DNA of 64,000 bases from Candidatus Symbiobacter mobilis CR (GTDB lineage Bacteria > Pseudomonadota > Gammaproteobacteria > Burkholderiales > Burkholderiaceae_C), in NCBI RefSeq assembly GCF_000477435.1, contig NC_022576.1, forward strand, positions 1,054,001 to 1,118,000, given 5' to 3'. Position 1 is the stretch's first letter. Each line of letters begins with the position of its first letter. Made by a program: the position numbers and the translations under genes. Of this stretch, positions 48,029 through 57,869 are shown piece after piece. The notes beneath the pieces were generated by a model. That model made no database searches, was not told the origin of the DNA, and saw nothing but the letters and a program-made list of their open reading frames with translations.

Positions 48029-48277
48029 ACAAAAAAACCTTTTGGAGGTTGTAGCTAAGGGAAGTAGGGAATTTTCCCACGGTTCCCAGTACGCCCCTCG
48101 AACGTAGGGCGAACCCTCACGACGTCAATGAGCACAGGCTGCTTGGACAAGACATCGCAGCCCGTTCCGCGACAACGCAGCCGAACCCCATAAAATGCCC
48201 GTTGGATTTTTCCTGCCTCCAGGGTAGTGGCCCGCCACCCGGGGTTGGTGCATTGGGTGCCCGACCCCTCCCATCTC

Positions 48278-49234
48278 ATGCTGAACGACGAAGCTGCCCT
48301 CTCTACACTGCTGGAAACTCCAGGAACCAAGGCCCGGCTCCTGGTAGTGGATGATCAGCCGATCAATATTCAGGTGATGTACCAGATCTTCGCTGGGCAG
48401 TACCAGGTATTCATGGCGACAAGCGGGCAACAAGCCTTGAATTTCTGCCGCAGAACTCCACCGGATTTGGTGTTACTCGACGTCGTGATGCCCGATCTCG
48501 ACGGTTATGAAGTGTGTACGGCGTTGAAAGCCGACCCTGCCACCCGCAATATCCCAGTCATCTTCGTCACCGCGCACACGGAAGCAGCGCAGGTCACCCG
48601 TGGCTTGGAAGTGGGTGCAGTCGATTTCATTTCCAAACCCGTGAACCCCGCAGTGATTCGTGCCCGCGTCAAGACCCAACTGACACTCAAATTCCAGTCC
48701 GACCTCATGCGCAGGCTCGTCTTTCTGGATGGGCTGACAGGAGTATTCAATCGGCGGTACTTCGATCAGCAGCTAGGCATTGAGTTGGCCCGATCTGCAC
48801 GGGTACAAACTCCCTTGGCGCTCATCTTGCTCGACGTGGATTTTTTCAAGCGCTACAACGACCGCTACGGGCACCAGGCTGGCGATGATTGCCTGCGCGC
48901 CGTTGCCCAGACCCTGAAAGGGGCATTGCACCGTCCGGCCGACCTCGTTGCCCGCTACGGCGGCGAGGAATTCGTCTGCATCTTGCCCGAAACGGCTTTC
49001 GACGATGCCATGAATATGGCGCAAGAACTCGAAAGCAAGATACACCAACAAGGCATTCCCCATGCCGACTCCGAAGCGGCGAGCGTCGTAACGATCAGCC
49101 TTGGAGTCGCCGGACACGACGGGCGCGCCAACATTCAGCCAGCAGTGCTCCTCGCGCTGGCAGATGAGCAGCTCTACAACGCCAAGCACGCTGGCCGCGC
49201 CCGAGCCTGCGGTAGCCTGCTTGGTTCCTCGTGA
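48278..49234 (+). CDS. PleD-like response regulator with diguanylate cyclase domain
   Basis: Makes cyclic di-GMP when its receiver is phosphorylated. The 318-residue protein has a receiver (VVDDQ; Asp68 in LLDVVMPDLDG; lysine in FISKP) and a GGDEF domain with an active GGEEF signature at residues 228-232. The RxxD inhibition site (RPAD) sits five residues ahead of it, so product feedback is likely. ATG at 48278 is used; a GTG at 48227 is in frame. A hybrid kinase begins 77 bases downstream on the same strand and could phosphorylate it. Confidence 0.92.
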   Translation: MLNDEAALSTLLETPGTKARLLVVDDQPINIQVMYQIFAGQYQVFMATSGQQALNFCRRTPPDLVLLDVVMPDLDGYEVCTALKADPATRNIPVIFVTAHTEAAQVTRGLEVGAVDFISKPVNPAVIRARVKTQLTLKFQSDLMRRLVFLDGLTGVFNRRYFDQQLGIELARSARVQTPLALILLDVDFFKRYNDRYGHQAGDDCLRAVAQTLKGALHRPADLVARYGGEEFVCILPETAFDDAMNMAQELESKIHQQGIPHADSEAASVVTISLGVAGHDGRANIQPAVLLALADEQLYNAKHAGRARACGSLLGSS

Positions 49235-49311
49235 TTGCTCCCTGAGCTTTCCCTCATCTCCACTGCAAGTTCCAGTCGATCCTTCGGCGGCGATCTTCCT
49301 TGACTCATTCC

Positions 49312-52300
49312 ATGCTTCCACGCTTTGAGCCTCTGCTGCGTGCTGTGGCCCACTTGCTTCGGCGGGTGCTTCCCCGGTCACTCCAAAGCCAGGTATTGCT
49401 GCTGACTTCCGCGTGCATGGGCGTATCCATCCTGGCATACGGAGGCTACCGTGCCCAAGTCGATGTCGATGCGGAACGCACCGCCATCGACCAGCGCATC
49501 GCGGCCCTCGCCAAAAACATCGCGACCATCAGTGCGCACTTCATCGAATACCGGCACGAAAACGGTATCGAATCCGTCGTGTCCCAATTGGCGACTGTCG
49601 ATGGCATCTATGCCGTCTCGATTACCGACATCACCGGCAAGCCTCTCGCGGAAGTTGTCAATCATGGGGGGGCTTGGTCAGCCCGCTATGGCCAGCAACG
49701 GATTCGCGTGCCCTCGCCTACCGGGCCAGCATCGTTCTCGCAGGTGCATCCACCCGATACGTTGCAGCGTGACTTCCTTGAGGGAGGCCACGGCAGTGTG
49801 ATGATCTGGCAAAGAATCGACACCGACAGCCCCGTGGGATGGGTGCGTGTCAGCTACCGGCTCGACACCTTCGACATCATGGCTGCGACGATACGCTGGC
49901 GTGCAACGACAGCGATGGGAATCGCCATGTTGCTGACGATCGCCCTGCTGTGGTTGCTTCTGCGGCCGAGTATGCGGGCCTTGCGCCGTGCCGCAGACTT
50001 TGCAAGCCGCTTAGACCAAAGCCTGGGTGAAACATTGCCCCTGTCGTACCAGGCTGCAGAAATCGAAGCGCTGGAACGAGCGCTCAACATCGTTTCCGCC
50101 CGACTGTTGCGCCAGAACACCGACCTGATGAATCAAAAGTTCGCGCTGGATCAACACGCCATCGTGAGCATCACAGATCTGCAAGGCACCATCCTGTACG
50201 CCAACGACAAGTTCTGCGATGTCAGCGGTTACGCCGCCGACGAGCTGATCGGACAAAACCACCGGATCATCAAATCCGGTGAACATGCCAAGGGCGTGTA
50301 CCGCGACTTGTGGCAGACGATCGGACAAGGCCGTGTGTGGCACGGCGACATCAAAAATCGCAAAAAGAATGGAGATCACTACTGGGTAAGCGCAACGATC
50401 GTCCCTCTGCTAGGCCAGGACGGTATGCCCTACCAATACATCGGCATCCGCACTGACATCACGGCCAACAAGGACCTGGAATACAAGCTACAAATCGCCA
50501 GCGACCAAGCGCAAGCGGCCACTTTGGCCAAAGGGCAGTTCTTGGCAAATATGAGCCATGAAATACGCACGCCGATGAACGCCGTGCTAGGAATGCTCAA
50601 GCTTTTGCACAACACGGATCTCACTCCCCGTCAGCACGACTACACCACCAAAGCTGAAAGCGCTGCGCATTCCTTGCTGGGGCTGCTCAACGATATCCTT
50701 GATTTCTCCAAGATCGAAGCGGGCAAGATGACGCTCGATCCCCATCCTTTCCGCATCGACAAACTCCTGCGCGACCTGTCCGTCATCCTCTCCACCACTG
50801 TAGGCAACAAGCCTGTCGAGGTTCTTTTCGACATCGACCCCAGCCTGCCCCGCGCCTTGGTCGGCGATCCCCTGCGTCTGCAACAGGTATTGCTCAATCT
50901 CTGCAACAACGCAGTGAAGTTCACCGAAGCCGGGGAAGTGCTCATCCGGGTGCGCGTACTGGAACACCAGCTCACGCAAGCCCGTTTGCAGTTTTCGATC
51001 CGGGACACAGGGATCGGCATTTCTCCCGAAGACCAAAAATCGATCTTCGATAGCTTTTCCCAGGCAGAAGGGACAACAACCCGCCGCTACGGTGGTACGG
51101 GGTTGGGCCTGCCGATCAGCCGCAAGCTCATTGAGCTTATGGGCGGGGAACTCACGCTGTACAGCGTCCCCAAGCAGGGGAGCACCTTCGGTTTCGAAGT
51201 CACGCTGCAAATCGACACGGCCCACGTTCCACCACCACGCACCGTGCGCCAATTGATGATCAGTGGACTCAAGATCCTGATCATCGACGACAACCCTACT
51301 GCACGCGAAGTCATTGCTGCAATGGCCCAGTCCTTGGGTTGGCATGCCGACATCACCGAAGATGGGGAAGAAGCCGTCGAGCGTTTCCAAGCCAATCTCA
51401 GTTCGGGCCAAGCTCCATACCAAGCATTGTTCGTAGACTGGCAAATGGCCCATGGTTTCGACGGCTGGGCAACGATCCGCAAAATCCTGGCGCTGTGCGA
51501 ACCTTCACGGATGCATGGCATTCCTCCACCGGTCGTCATCATGATCACCGCTTTTGGGCGGGAAATGCTCAACCAGCGACCGCAGGAAGACCAGCAACTT
51601 CTGCATGGCTACCTGGTCAAGCCAGTAACTGCATCCATGCTGTTCGATGCTGTGGCGGATGCCCTCAGCAGTCGACAGCCCCCAGCGCCCAAAAAGCCCC
51701 CAGCAGAAATGGCGGAGAAGCCTTTGCAGGGCTTGCGTTTGCTGGTTGTCGAAGACAACCAGATCAACCAACAGGTGGCTCGCGAATTGCTGTCTTCCCG
51801 AGGTGCAGAAGTCACGATCGCTGACGACGGTCAACAATCCGTCGATCTGGTGCAAGAAGCGCTCCAATCCGATTCCTTGTTCGATGCCGTGCTGATGGAC
51901 ATCCAGATGCCTGTGATGGATGGCTACACCGCTACACGCATCCTGCGGCAAGACTTGGGGCTTACCCACCTCCCCATCATTGCCATGACTGCGAATGCTA
52001 TGGCCAGCGACCGGGATGCCTGCCTGGCGGCAGGAATGGATGAGCATGTAGGCAAGCCATTCAATATCTCCCAGCTCACATCGCTGATCGTCAATTTGAC
52101 TGCGGCCAAGCCTGATCCTGAGGAATTGGCGGTGACGCGGCAGGATGCAAGACTGGACGAACCCCCAGTCAGCGTCCAGGCCAACCGGCCCAAACCCGTC
52201 GAACTCCCCAAAGTCGATGAAGTCGACTTGGATGGTGCCTTGGAACGCTTTGGCGGAGACGAGGCGCTGTATGCACGAATCCTGCAATCGTTTCTGAGCG

Positions 52301-52812
52301 ACATCCGCCGCATGCCCGACGAGTTCGAGTTGAGCATCGCGCAAGGAGAATTGCTTGCCGCTACGCGACTGGCCCATACCCTCAAGGGGTTGGCTGCAAC
52401 CGTGGGAGCCAGTTACCTTGCCGCCGTGGCACTGCAAACGGAAACTTCCCTGAAGAACGCCCAGGAAAACGGCGCGCCTCCTGCAGAACTCAATATGCTG
52501 TGCGTACGTTTGCGCAACTCCATTTCTCTGACGGAATCCGTCATGGAACGCATCAGCAGGCGCTACACCTCAACTACGGAAAAACCCACCGAGCCCATCA
52601 TCGTCAACACCGCCAACACCGTAACGCTTATGGGGGAATTGCGAGCGTTGTTGCAAACGTCGGACATGCGTGCCTTCGATGTGTTCGACAACATCCGCAC
52701 CCACTACCGGAACCCGGAACACCCCGACTTCCAAGCGTTGGCTACCGCCATGGGGAGCTTCGATTTCGCTGCCGCCACGCAGGCTTGCGAAAAATTGATC
52801 GACGTCAAATAA
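49312..52812 (+). CDS. Hybrid sensor histidine kinase with two receivers and Hpt
   Basis: A 1166-residue membrane kinase. Two helices (about residues 25-45 and 200-220) enclose a ~150-residue periplasmic sensor; a HAMP-like linker, one PAS domain, HisKA with His416 ([14 protein letters not shown]), HATPase (DTGIGIS, GGTGLGLPIS), two receivers (Asp709 and Asp863, both intact) and a C-terminal Hpt domain (His1022 in LAHTLKGLAA) follow. ATG at 49312 is used; TTG at 49300 is in frame. Its position right after the GGEEF protein makes it the best partner candidate. Confidence 0.9.
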   Translation: MLPRFEPLLRAVAHLLRRVLPRSLQSQVLLLTSACMGVSILAYGGYRAQVDVDAERTAIDQRIAALAKNIATISAHFIEYRHENGIESVVSQLATVDGIYAVSITDITGKPLAEVVNHGGAWSARYGQQRIRVPSPTGPASFSQVHPPDTLQRDFLEGGHGSVMIWQRIDTDSPVGWVRVSYRLDTFDIMAATIRWRATTAMGIAMLLTIALLWLLLRPSMRALRRAADFASRLDQSLGETLPLSYQAAEIEALERALNIVSARLLRQNTDLMNQKFALDQHAIVSITDLQGTILYANDKFCDVSGYAADELIGQNHRIIKSGEHAKGVYRDLWQTIGQGRVWHGDIKNRKKNGDHYWVSATIVPLLGQDGMPYQYIGIRTDITANKDLEYKLQIASDQAQAATLAKGQFLANMSHEIRTPMNAVLGMLKLLHNTDLTPRQHDYTTKAESAAHSLLGLLNDILDFSKIEAGKMTLDPHPFRIDKLLRDLSVILSTTVGNKPVEVLFDIDPSLPRALVGDPLRLQQVLLNLCNNAVKFTEAGEVLIRVRVLEHQLTQARLQFSIRDTGIGISPEDQKSIFDSFSQAEGTTTRRYGGTGLGLPISRKLIELMGGELTLYSVPKQGSTFGFEVTLQIDTAHVPPPRTVRQLMISGLKILIIDDNPTAREVIAAMAQSLGWHADITEDGEEAVERFQANLSSGQAPYQALFVDWQMAHGFDGWATIRKILALCEPSRMHGIPPPVVIMITAFGREMLNQRPQEDQQLLHGYLVKPVTASMLFDAVADALSSRQPPAPKKPPAEMAEKPLQGLRLLVVEDNQINQQVARELLSSRGAEVTIADDGQQSVDLVQEALQSDSLFDAVLMDIQMPVMDGYTATRILRQDLGLTHLPIIAMTANAMASDRDACLAAGMDEHVGKPFNISQLTSLIVNLTAAKPDPEELAVTRQDARLDEPPVSVQANRPKPVELPKVDEVDLDGALERFGGDEALYARILQSFLSDIRRMPDEFELSIAQGELLAATRLAHTLKGLAATVGASYLAAVALQTETSLKNAQENGAPPAELNMLCVRLRNSISLTESVMERISRRYTSTTEKPTEPIIVNTANTVTLMGELRALLQTSDMRAFDVFDNIRTHYRNPEHPDFQALATAMGSFDFAAATQACEKLIDVK

Positions 52813-52863
52813 CGCCTCCTACCCCAGCGCAGGGTTCCACCCGCTGCGAATTGCTCTCGGCGC

Positions 52864-53418
52864 CTAGCCAGCTTCCGGGGTAGAGACCGACTCTGCAGAG
52901 CCAACGCGACACACGGCCTGGCTTGCAACAGCTTCCATCAGGCTGTTGCTGACCTTCTCCGGGGCAATTTCCGCCAAGGGAATCAGGACAAACGCCCGCT
53001 CCCACATCCGAGGATGCGGCACCACCAAACCGGGTAGCGCCAGCGCGGTATCCGCATAAAGAAGCAAGTCCAAATCGAGCGTTCGGGGAGCATTGCGATA
53101 GGTACGCACCCGATGTGATCGGTGTTCGATCTCGTGCAACGCCGCCAGCAAATCCAGTGCGGGTAGCGCGGTACGCACCTCTGCCACGGCATTGATGAAA
53201 TCCGGCCCGGCGGCATCGACTGGGGTCGTCCGATAGAGGCTGGAAACGCGCTCGACCCTCGTCACCGCAATCCGGGCCAATTCCGCGACGGCGTGGCGCA
53301 CCGCACACACCGGGTCCCCCAGGTTGGCGCCGAGTCCGACAAATGCGGAGACCGGGAAGGGTACGGATTCCAGGACGCCAACCACGTCCACCCCATCAAA
53401 TACAGCAGGCCATCCCAC
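52864..53418 (-). CDS. folK: HPPK, 2-amino-4-hydroxy-6-hydroxymethyldihydropteridine diphosphokinase
   Basis: Adds diphosphate to the pterin in folate synthesis. Conserved parts are AFVGLGANLGDP, SSLYRTTPVDAAGPDFINAVAEV, RTLDLDLLLYAD and VVPHPRMWERAFVLIPLAEI. The start is uncertain: GTG at 53418 directly follows the pcnB stop but gives an N-terminal leader of about 23 residues ahead of the core; a later GTG near 53370 would fit the family length better. It is translated just after pcnB. Confidence 0.93.
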   Translation of the reverse strand: MGWPAVFDGVDVVGVLESVPFPVSAFVGLGANLGDPVCAVRHAVAELARIAVTRVERVSSLYRTTPVDAAGPDFINAVAEVRTALPALDLLAALHEIEHRSHRVRTYRNAPRTLDLDLLLYADTALALPGLVVPHPRMWERAFVLIPLAEIAPEKVSNSLMEAVASQAVCRVGSAESVSTPEAG

Positions 53419-55050
53419 TCAATCCGGACGATCCTGCAACTCCCCCGCCGCAGGTTTGGGCGGGCTGCGACGACGACGGCGCTTTTTGGGTGGCGCGGTA
53501 CCTGAAGAGGAGTCGGAAGACACACCGGAGGATGCGGCAACCTCTGCGCTACCCATGGGTGCAGACACGTCCACCGCTACAGGTGGAGAGAGATCGGCAA
53601 TGTTGCTCCCTTGCGGCGATGCCCCGTCCACTGGTGTATCTTGCAGCGGTGCGGCACGGCGAGGTTTGCGCGCTCGCGGGGGCTGTTTGCCACGTTGTTG
53701 TTCCAACCGTACCTCGTCGATCATGTCGCGGCGCAAACTGTCGTGCGCCTGGCTGAATTTCTCCCACCAGTCGACCAGCACTTCTTCGACCTCCCCCACC
53801 TCGGCACGCAAGCGCAAAAAGTCGAAAGCAGCGCGGAACCGAGGCTGTTCGACCAACCCCAACGGCGCCATCGTGGAACGGCGGTCAAAACGCGGTTGCA
53901 TCGCCCACATCTCGCGCATGTCCGACGCCAGCCTGCCCCGTCCCGACACATCGCCGATACGGGCGTCGAACACCTCGTCGATCGATGCGAGCAAGGCCTC
54001 ATGCACAGACTGTCCACTCCCCAGTCGACGCTGCCAGCCAGCGCGTACATCCTCCCACAACACGCACGCGAGCAAAAAACTGGGAGCCACGGGCCTGCCC
54101 CGTTCCACCCGACGATCCGTATCGAGCAGAGCCGACCGCACGAAAGCCCCCTGCGCACGTTCCACGATCAGATCCAGCAAAGGATCAATACCCCGCGCCA
54201 ACCCCAATTCCTGCAACTTCTCGATCGAAGCCAGCGCGTGCCCGGTCTGCAAGAGCTTGAGCACCTCGTCGAACATCCGGCTCAGGGGCACTGTGCGCAG
54301 CAAATTACGGCACTGCGCCAATGGGGAAGCCGTGCCGGGATCGAGAACAAACCCGAGCGCATGCAACTTGGCTGCAAAACGCACCGCACGCAAGGCACGC
54401 ACGGGGTCTTCCCGATACCGTGCTGTAGGGTTGCCGATCATGCGAATCACCCGATTGCGCGCATCGTCGAACCCCTTGTGGTAGTCCACGACGACATTGC
54501 GCTCCGGGTCGTAGTACATCGCGTTGATGCTGAAGTCCCGCCGGGCAGCGTCTTCCTCCTGCGTCCCCCAAACGTTGTCGCGCAATACCCTGCCCGTCGC
54601 ATCGACGGCATGGTTCACCCCGGCCAATTCACGGCGACTGGTCTTTTCATTGCCTGCCACAGGCTCTGCGGAAGCGTGATCCAGATACGCACGAAAGGTC
54701 GATACCTCGACGACCTCATGATCCCGTCCGCGCCCAAACACCACGTGGACGATACGAAAACGCCGCCCAATGATGAACGCCCGTCGAAACAAGGCTTTGA
54801 CTTCTTCCGGCGTCGCATTGGTCGCGACATCAAAGTCCTTGGGAGACAAACCCAGCATCAGATCGCGGACAGCGCCCCCGACGATGTAAGCCTCATAGCC
54901 AGCGTTTTTCAAGGTACGCACGACCTGTACAGCGCGCTCGTCAACACGGTCCAGTCGGATCGAATGTCCCTGTGGGCCAATTTCCACCCGCTTGCCCAAC
55001 AATTTATTGCGGGAACGCCCAAAAATTTTCTGAATGAATGTCTTGATCAT
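53419..55050 (-). CDS. pcnB: Poly(A) polymerase I
   Basis: Adds short poly(A) tails to RNA and promotes decay. The 543-residue class II nucleotidyltransferase has the catalytic GGAVRDLMLGLSPKDFDVATNA, RRDFSINAMYY, a neck region with YREDPVRALRAVRFAAKL, and a basic C-terminus (KKRRRRRS, about residues 520-530) that likely binds RNA. folK follows immediately. The block perM-hda-HAD-pcnB-folK is conserved in Burkholderiales. Confidence 0.95.
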   Translation of the reverse strand: MIKTFIQKIFGRSRNKLLGKRVEIGPQGHSIRLDRVDERAVQVVRTLKNAGYEAYIVGGAVRDLMLGLSPKDFDVATNATPEEVKALFRRAFIIGRRFRIVHVVFGRGRDHEVVEVSTFRAYLDHASAEPVAGNEKTSRRELAGVNHAVDATGRVLRDNVWGTQEEDAARRDFSINAMYYDPERNVVVDYHKGFDDARNRVIRMIGNPTARYREDPVRALRAVRFAAKLHALGFVLDPGTASPLAQCRNLLRTVPLSRMFDEVLKLLQTGHALASIEKLQELGLARGIDPLLDLIVERAQGAFVRSALLDTDRRVERGRPVAPSFLLACVLWEDVRAGWQRRLGSGQSVHEALLASIDEVFDARIGDVSGRGRLASDMREMWAMQPRFDRRSTMAPLGLVEQPRFRAAFDFLRLRAEVGEVEEVLVDWWEKFSQAHDSLRRDMIDEVRLEQQRGKQPPRARKPRRAAPLQDTPVDGASPQGSNIADLSPPVAVDVSAPMGSAEVAASSGVSSDSSSGTAPPKKRRRRRSPPKPAAGELQDRPD

Positions 55051-55081
55051 GCCGGGAACCTACGAATCGCTCCAAAGTTCA

Positions 55082-55179
55082 GACTTACGCAAAACCGCCA
55101 CGACGTTGTTGTACCGCCTTGCCGTACCGTCATGCATTGCCTTTGTCGGTACGCTTGGTCGGAACACTTTTTCGTAAGT
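55082..55179. mobile_element. Short element with diverged inverted repeats
   Basis: GACTTACGCAAAA at the left and the complement of GACTTACGAAAAA at the right bound about 98 bases between pcnB and the HAD gene. The repeat is related to the 17 bp terminal repeat of the element at 57870-57984 (GGACGTACGCCAAAC). No coding content. Confidence 0.55.
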
Positions 55180-55256
55180 CCTACCAGTTTTTCCATTGCC
55201 ACTGTGATGTCATACCCAGGATGCCCCTCTGCTACACCAACCCTCTCGGAACCTTC

Positions 55257-55925
55257 TCATACAAAGAGTTGCAGGGTGGGCCACCCCCGCTCTGCAGCCA
55301 CTGCCGAAAGCCGTGCGTCGGCATTCGTCGCCACCGGATGGGCCACATGCTCCAACAACGGCAAATCGTTGATCGAATCGCTGTAGAAGGTGGTTTCGAC
55401 ACTGTCCCAACCCCAACCCCGACTCGCCAACCACTGGGAGACGCGCTCCACCTTGCCTGCCTGAAAACAGGGCGTGCCGTCGATCTCCCCCGTGAACCAG
55501 CCCGTCGTAGGGCTACGTTCCAGGCGGGTGGCGAGCAGTTCCTGAATCCCCAGCGCAGACGCAATAGGCCGGGTGACGAAATCGTTCGTCGCCGTGACCA
55601 ACACGATTTCCGCACCCTCCGCACGGTGCCATGCCAATAGTGCCAAGGCCGCAGGCAACAACGCAGGCCGTATGACTTCATCCAGAAAGCGCTCAATAAC
55701 CTCGCCCGCCTGCTGCGGCCCCACCCGGCACAGTGCCGCCGTGGAAAAACGCACATACGCTGCGATATCGAGCGTTCCATCGCGGTAGTCGGCATAAAAA
55801 GCATCGTTGCGATGGGTAAATTCATCGGGATCATTCCATCCCAGGCTCGTCGTGAACACCCCCCAGGCATGATCGGAATCCAGGGGAATCAGCGTATGGT
55901 CGAGGTCGAAAAGTGCCAACTGCAT
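55257..55925 (-). CDS. HAD-IB family hydrolase (SerB-like)
   Basis: A phosphatase of the haloacid dehalogenase superfamily, 222 residues. The first motif is FDLDHTLI with Asp7/Asp9, motif II is VTATNDF, and motif III/IV is KVERVSQWL followed by YSDSINDLPLLE. The family includes phosphoserine and related phosphatases, but the substrate is not determined. ATG at 55925 places motif I at the N-terminus. Confidence 0.9.
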   Translation of the reverse strand: MQLALFDLDHTLIPLDSDHAWGVFTTSLGWNDPDEFTHRNDAFYADYRDGTLDIAAYVRFSTAALCRVGPQQAGEVIERFLDEVIRPALLPAALALLAWHRAEGAEIVLVTATNDFVTRPIASALGIQELLATRLERSPTTGWFTGEIDGTPCFQAGKVERVSQWLASRGWGWDSVETTFYSDSINDLPLLEHVAHPVATNADARLSAVAAERGWPTLQLFV

Positions 55926-55960
55926 CGTCAAAGTCAAAGTCGCGAAGCGGCTTCTCAAAG

Positions 55961-55990
55961 CACTCCTCGCCCGCAGACGGGAGAGGAGTG
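55961..55990. repeat. REP-like hairpin
   Basis: CACTCCTC and GAGGAGTG, with an inner CCCG/CGGG pair, form a long imperfect stem between the HAD gene and hda. This type of pyrimidine/purine-rich hairpin is commonly dispersed in Burkholderiales. No T-run, so not a standard terminator. Confidence 0.55.
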
Positions 55991-56059
55991 GGGGGGAAGG
56001 GAAACTACCATGACTATCATGGTTCCGGGCATCTGTGCCAAGTCAAGGCAGTTCATCCA

Positions 56060-56755
56060 TCAAGCCTGTGCCTGCTCCATCATCGAACGAACGAGGGGAA
56101 TGGTCACGCACCGGCCTGTCTGTAAAGCGTAGCGATCCACGCGGTCGAGCAACGCCATCATGCTCGACAAATCGCGGCTAAACCTGCGCAGCAGAAAATC
56201 CATGACGCCGTCATCGATCTCGATGCCACGTACGTGGGCTTGCTCGTGCAGCACTGCCTTGCACGTGTCCTCATCCAGGGGACGTAGCGCCCAGACGTGC
56301 CCACCCCCCAAACGCGTACGCACGTCTTCGCGCAAGGGCAGATCCGCCGGGGGCCAGGCTCCCGCAGCCAGCACTGGCAAAGCCATCGACTGGGCGTGGA
56401 CGAGTACCTGGAACGCCACCTGCTGCCGCGCTGCATCGTACGCATGCACATCGTCCAGCACCACGCCTGTCCAGGCTTGCGGGCAATCCAGCACAGAGGC
56501 CCACGACGGATGAACGGGATTGATCCACAGCAGCAGTACCCCACGCTCGCGCAGCCAGGCCTCTGCAGCCCGCAGCAGATGGGTTTTGCCACACCCCCGA
56601 TCTCCCCAGAGATATATCGGCGCCCATCCTGCCTGCACATTCCATCGCTGCAACCACTGCCGGAGGTGGGCAACGACCGGCGCATTCGCTCCAGCCCAAA
56701 AATTGTCCAGACTGGGCACACGCTCCAAGCCCATGTCCAGGATGAGCTGCTCCAT
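56060..56755 (-). CDS. hda: DnaA regulatory inactivator Hda
   Basis: With the DNA-loaded sliding clamp, Hda triggers ATP hydrolysis by DnaA and so limits re-initiation of replication. The 231-residue AAA+ protein begins MEQLILDMGL, a clamp-binding QLxL-type motif, followed by Walker A GDRGCGKTHLLRA and Walker B VVLDDVHA. Its ATG follows the perM stop with no gap, so the two are coupled. Confidence 0.93.
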   Translation of the reverse strand: MEQLILDMGLERVPSLDNFWAGANAPVVAHLRQWLQRWNVQAGWAPIYLWGDRGCGKTHLLRAAEAWLRERGVLLLWINPVHPSWASVLDCPQAWTGVVLDDVHAYDAARQQVAFQVLVHAQSMALPVLAAGAWPPADLPLREDVRTRLGGGHVWALRPLDEDTCKAVLHEQAHVRGIEIDDGVMDFLLRRFSRDLSSMMALLDRVDRYALQTGRCVTIPLVRSMMEQAQA

Positions 56756-57853
56756 TCAAGACTCCCGGTACAGCGCACTGCGCAGATACACCGACCGCAA
56801 GCGGGTCATCAACACCTGAAGCACGGCACTGACGGGCAACGCAATCAGCACGCCCACGAAGCCCAGCACATGCCCAAACGTCAGCAAAGTAAAAATCACC
56901 GCCAACGGATGCAAACCGATACGGTCCCCCAGCCACACAGGCGTCAATACCAGACTTTCGAACACCTGCCCCGTGCCGTACACCACTGCAATCATCCACC
57001 AGACGCTGGGCGCTCCCGATTGCGTCGAAAACTCCAGCAAGCCTGCCAGCGTGGCCAGAAACAACCCCAGTCCAAATCCGACGTAGGGCACCGCGACGAG
57101 CAAGCCCGTCAATACCCCGATGGGCAGCGCCAAATCCAACCCAAACAACGCCAACCCCACGCTGTAGTACACAGCCAGCACACCCATCACCATCAGTTGA
57201 CCACGCAGATACTGCCCGAGCACCGCATCCGCCTCGCGCGCAAAATCGAGGACGACTGCACGCACCTTCGTCGGCACCAGCTCCAGCAGCTTTTTCACCA
57301 AAGGATGCCATTCCAGCAAAAAATAATACAAGGCAACCGGAATCAGGATGACGTTGCCCAGCACGGCCAACAACACACTGCCGCCAATCTGGAGGGAAGA
57401 CAACACAGAGCCCAGCGAACCCGCTGCATTCGCAGTCAGATGCTCGACGATATAGACGCGCAGCGCGGAAATATCCAGCTTGACATGCCACCCTGCCTCA
57501 GAAAGCATAGCCTGCACACTATGCACAAACTGGTCAAGCAGGATGGGAATCTGTGCCTGCAACAGCGGCAATCGGTGAACCAACACGGGGACGATCCACA
57601 GCATTGCAGCCAGCCCCAGTATCAGAACCAAAGCCTCGACCAACGAGACGGCAGCCCAACGGGGAAACCATTTCCCGCCGACGCGCTTGCCTACTGCATC
57701 TATGCGGTCTGTCAACGGCACCAATACATAGGCCAACACCGCTGCGGTGACGAAGGGAGAGAGCACGGGCGCCAGCCACCACAGCAGTACCCCCAGGCAC
57801 AGAAGCACGGCAACCCAAGTCCACACTCTCGAACGCATGGCAATCCAATGCAT
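56756..57853 (-). CDS. AI-2E family transporter (PerM-like)
   Basis: A 365-residue membrane protein with about eight helices, of the UPF0118/AI-2E family. Examples export autoinducer-2 or act in ion homeostasis; the role here is unknown. Recognisable stretches are LAPVLSPFVTAAVLAYVLVPL, YYFLLEWHP and GLLVAVPYVGFGLGLFLATLAGLLEF. It is divergent from purM, and the gap between them holds a MITE-like element. Confidence 0.9.
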   Translation of the reverse strand: MHWIAMRSRVWTWVAVLLCLGVLLWWLAPVLSPFVTAAVLAYVLVPLTDRIDAVGKRVGGKWFPRWAAVSLVEALVLILGLAAMLWIVPVLVHRLPLLQAQIPILLDQFVHSVQAMLSEAGWHVKLDISALRVYIVEHLTANAAGSLGSVLSSLQIGGSVLLAVLGNVILIPVALYYFLLEWHPLVKKLLELVPTKVRAVVLDFAREADAVLGQYLRGQLMVMGVLAVYYSVGLALFGLDLALPIGVLTGLLVAVPYVGFGLGLFLATLAGLLEFSTQSGAPSVWWMIAVVYGTGQVFESLVLTPVWLGDRIGLHPLAVIFTLLTFGHVLGFVGVLIALPVSAVLQVLMTRLRSVYLRSALYRES

Positions 57854-57869
57854 CTATAGCAGTACCCTA

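Noticed and set aside
53611..55386. 591-codon plus-strand open frame across pcnB
   Set aside because: Antisense shadow of pcnB with His/Gln/Pro-rich composition and no recognisable domain.
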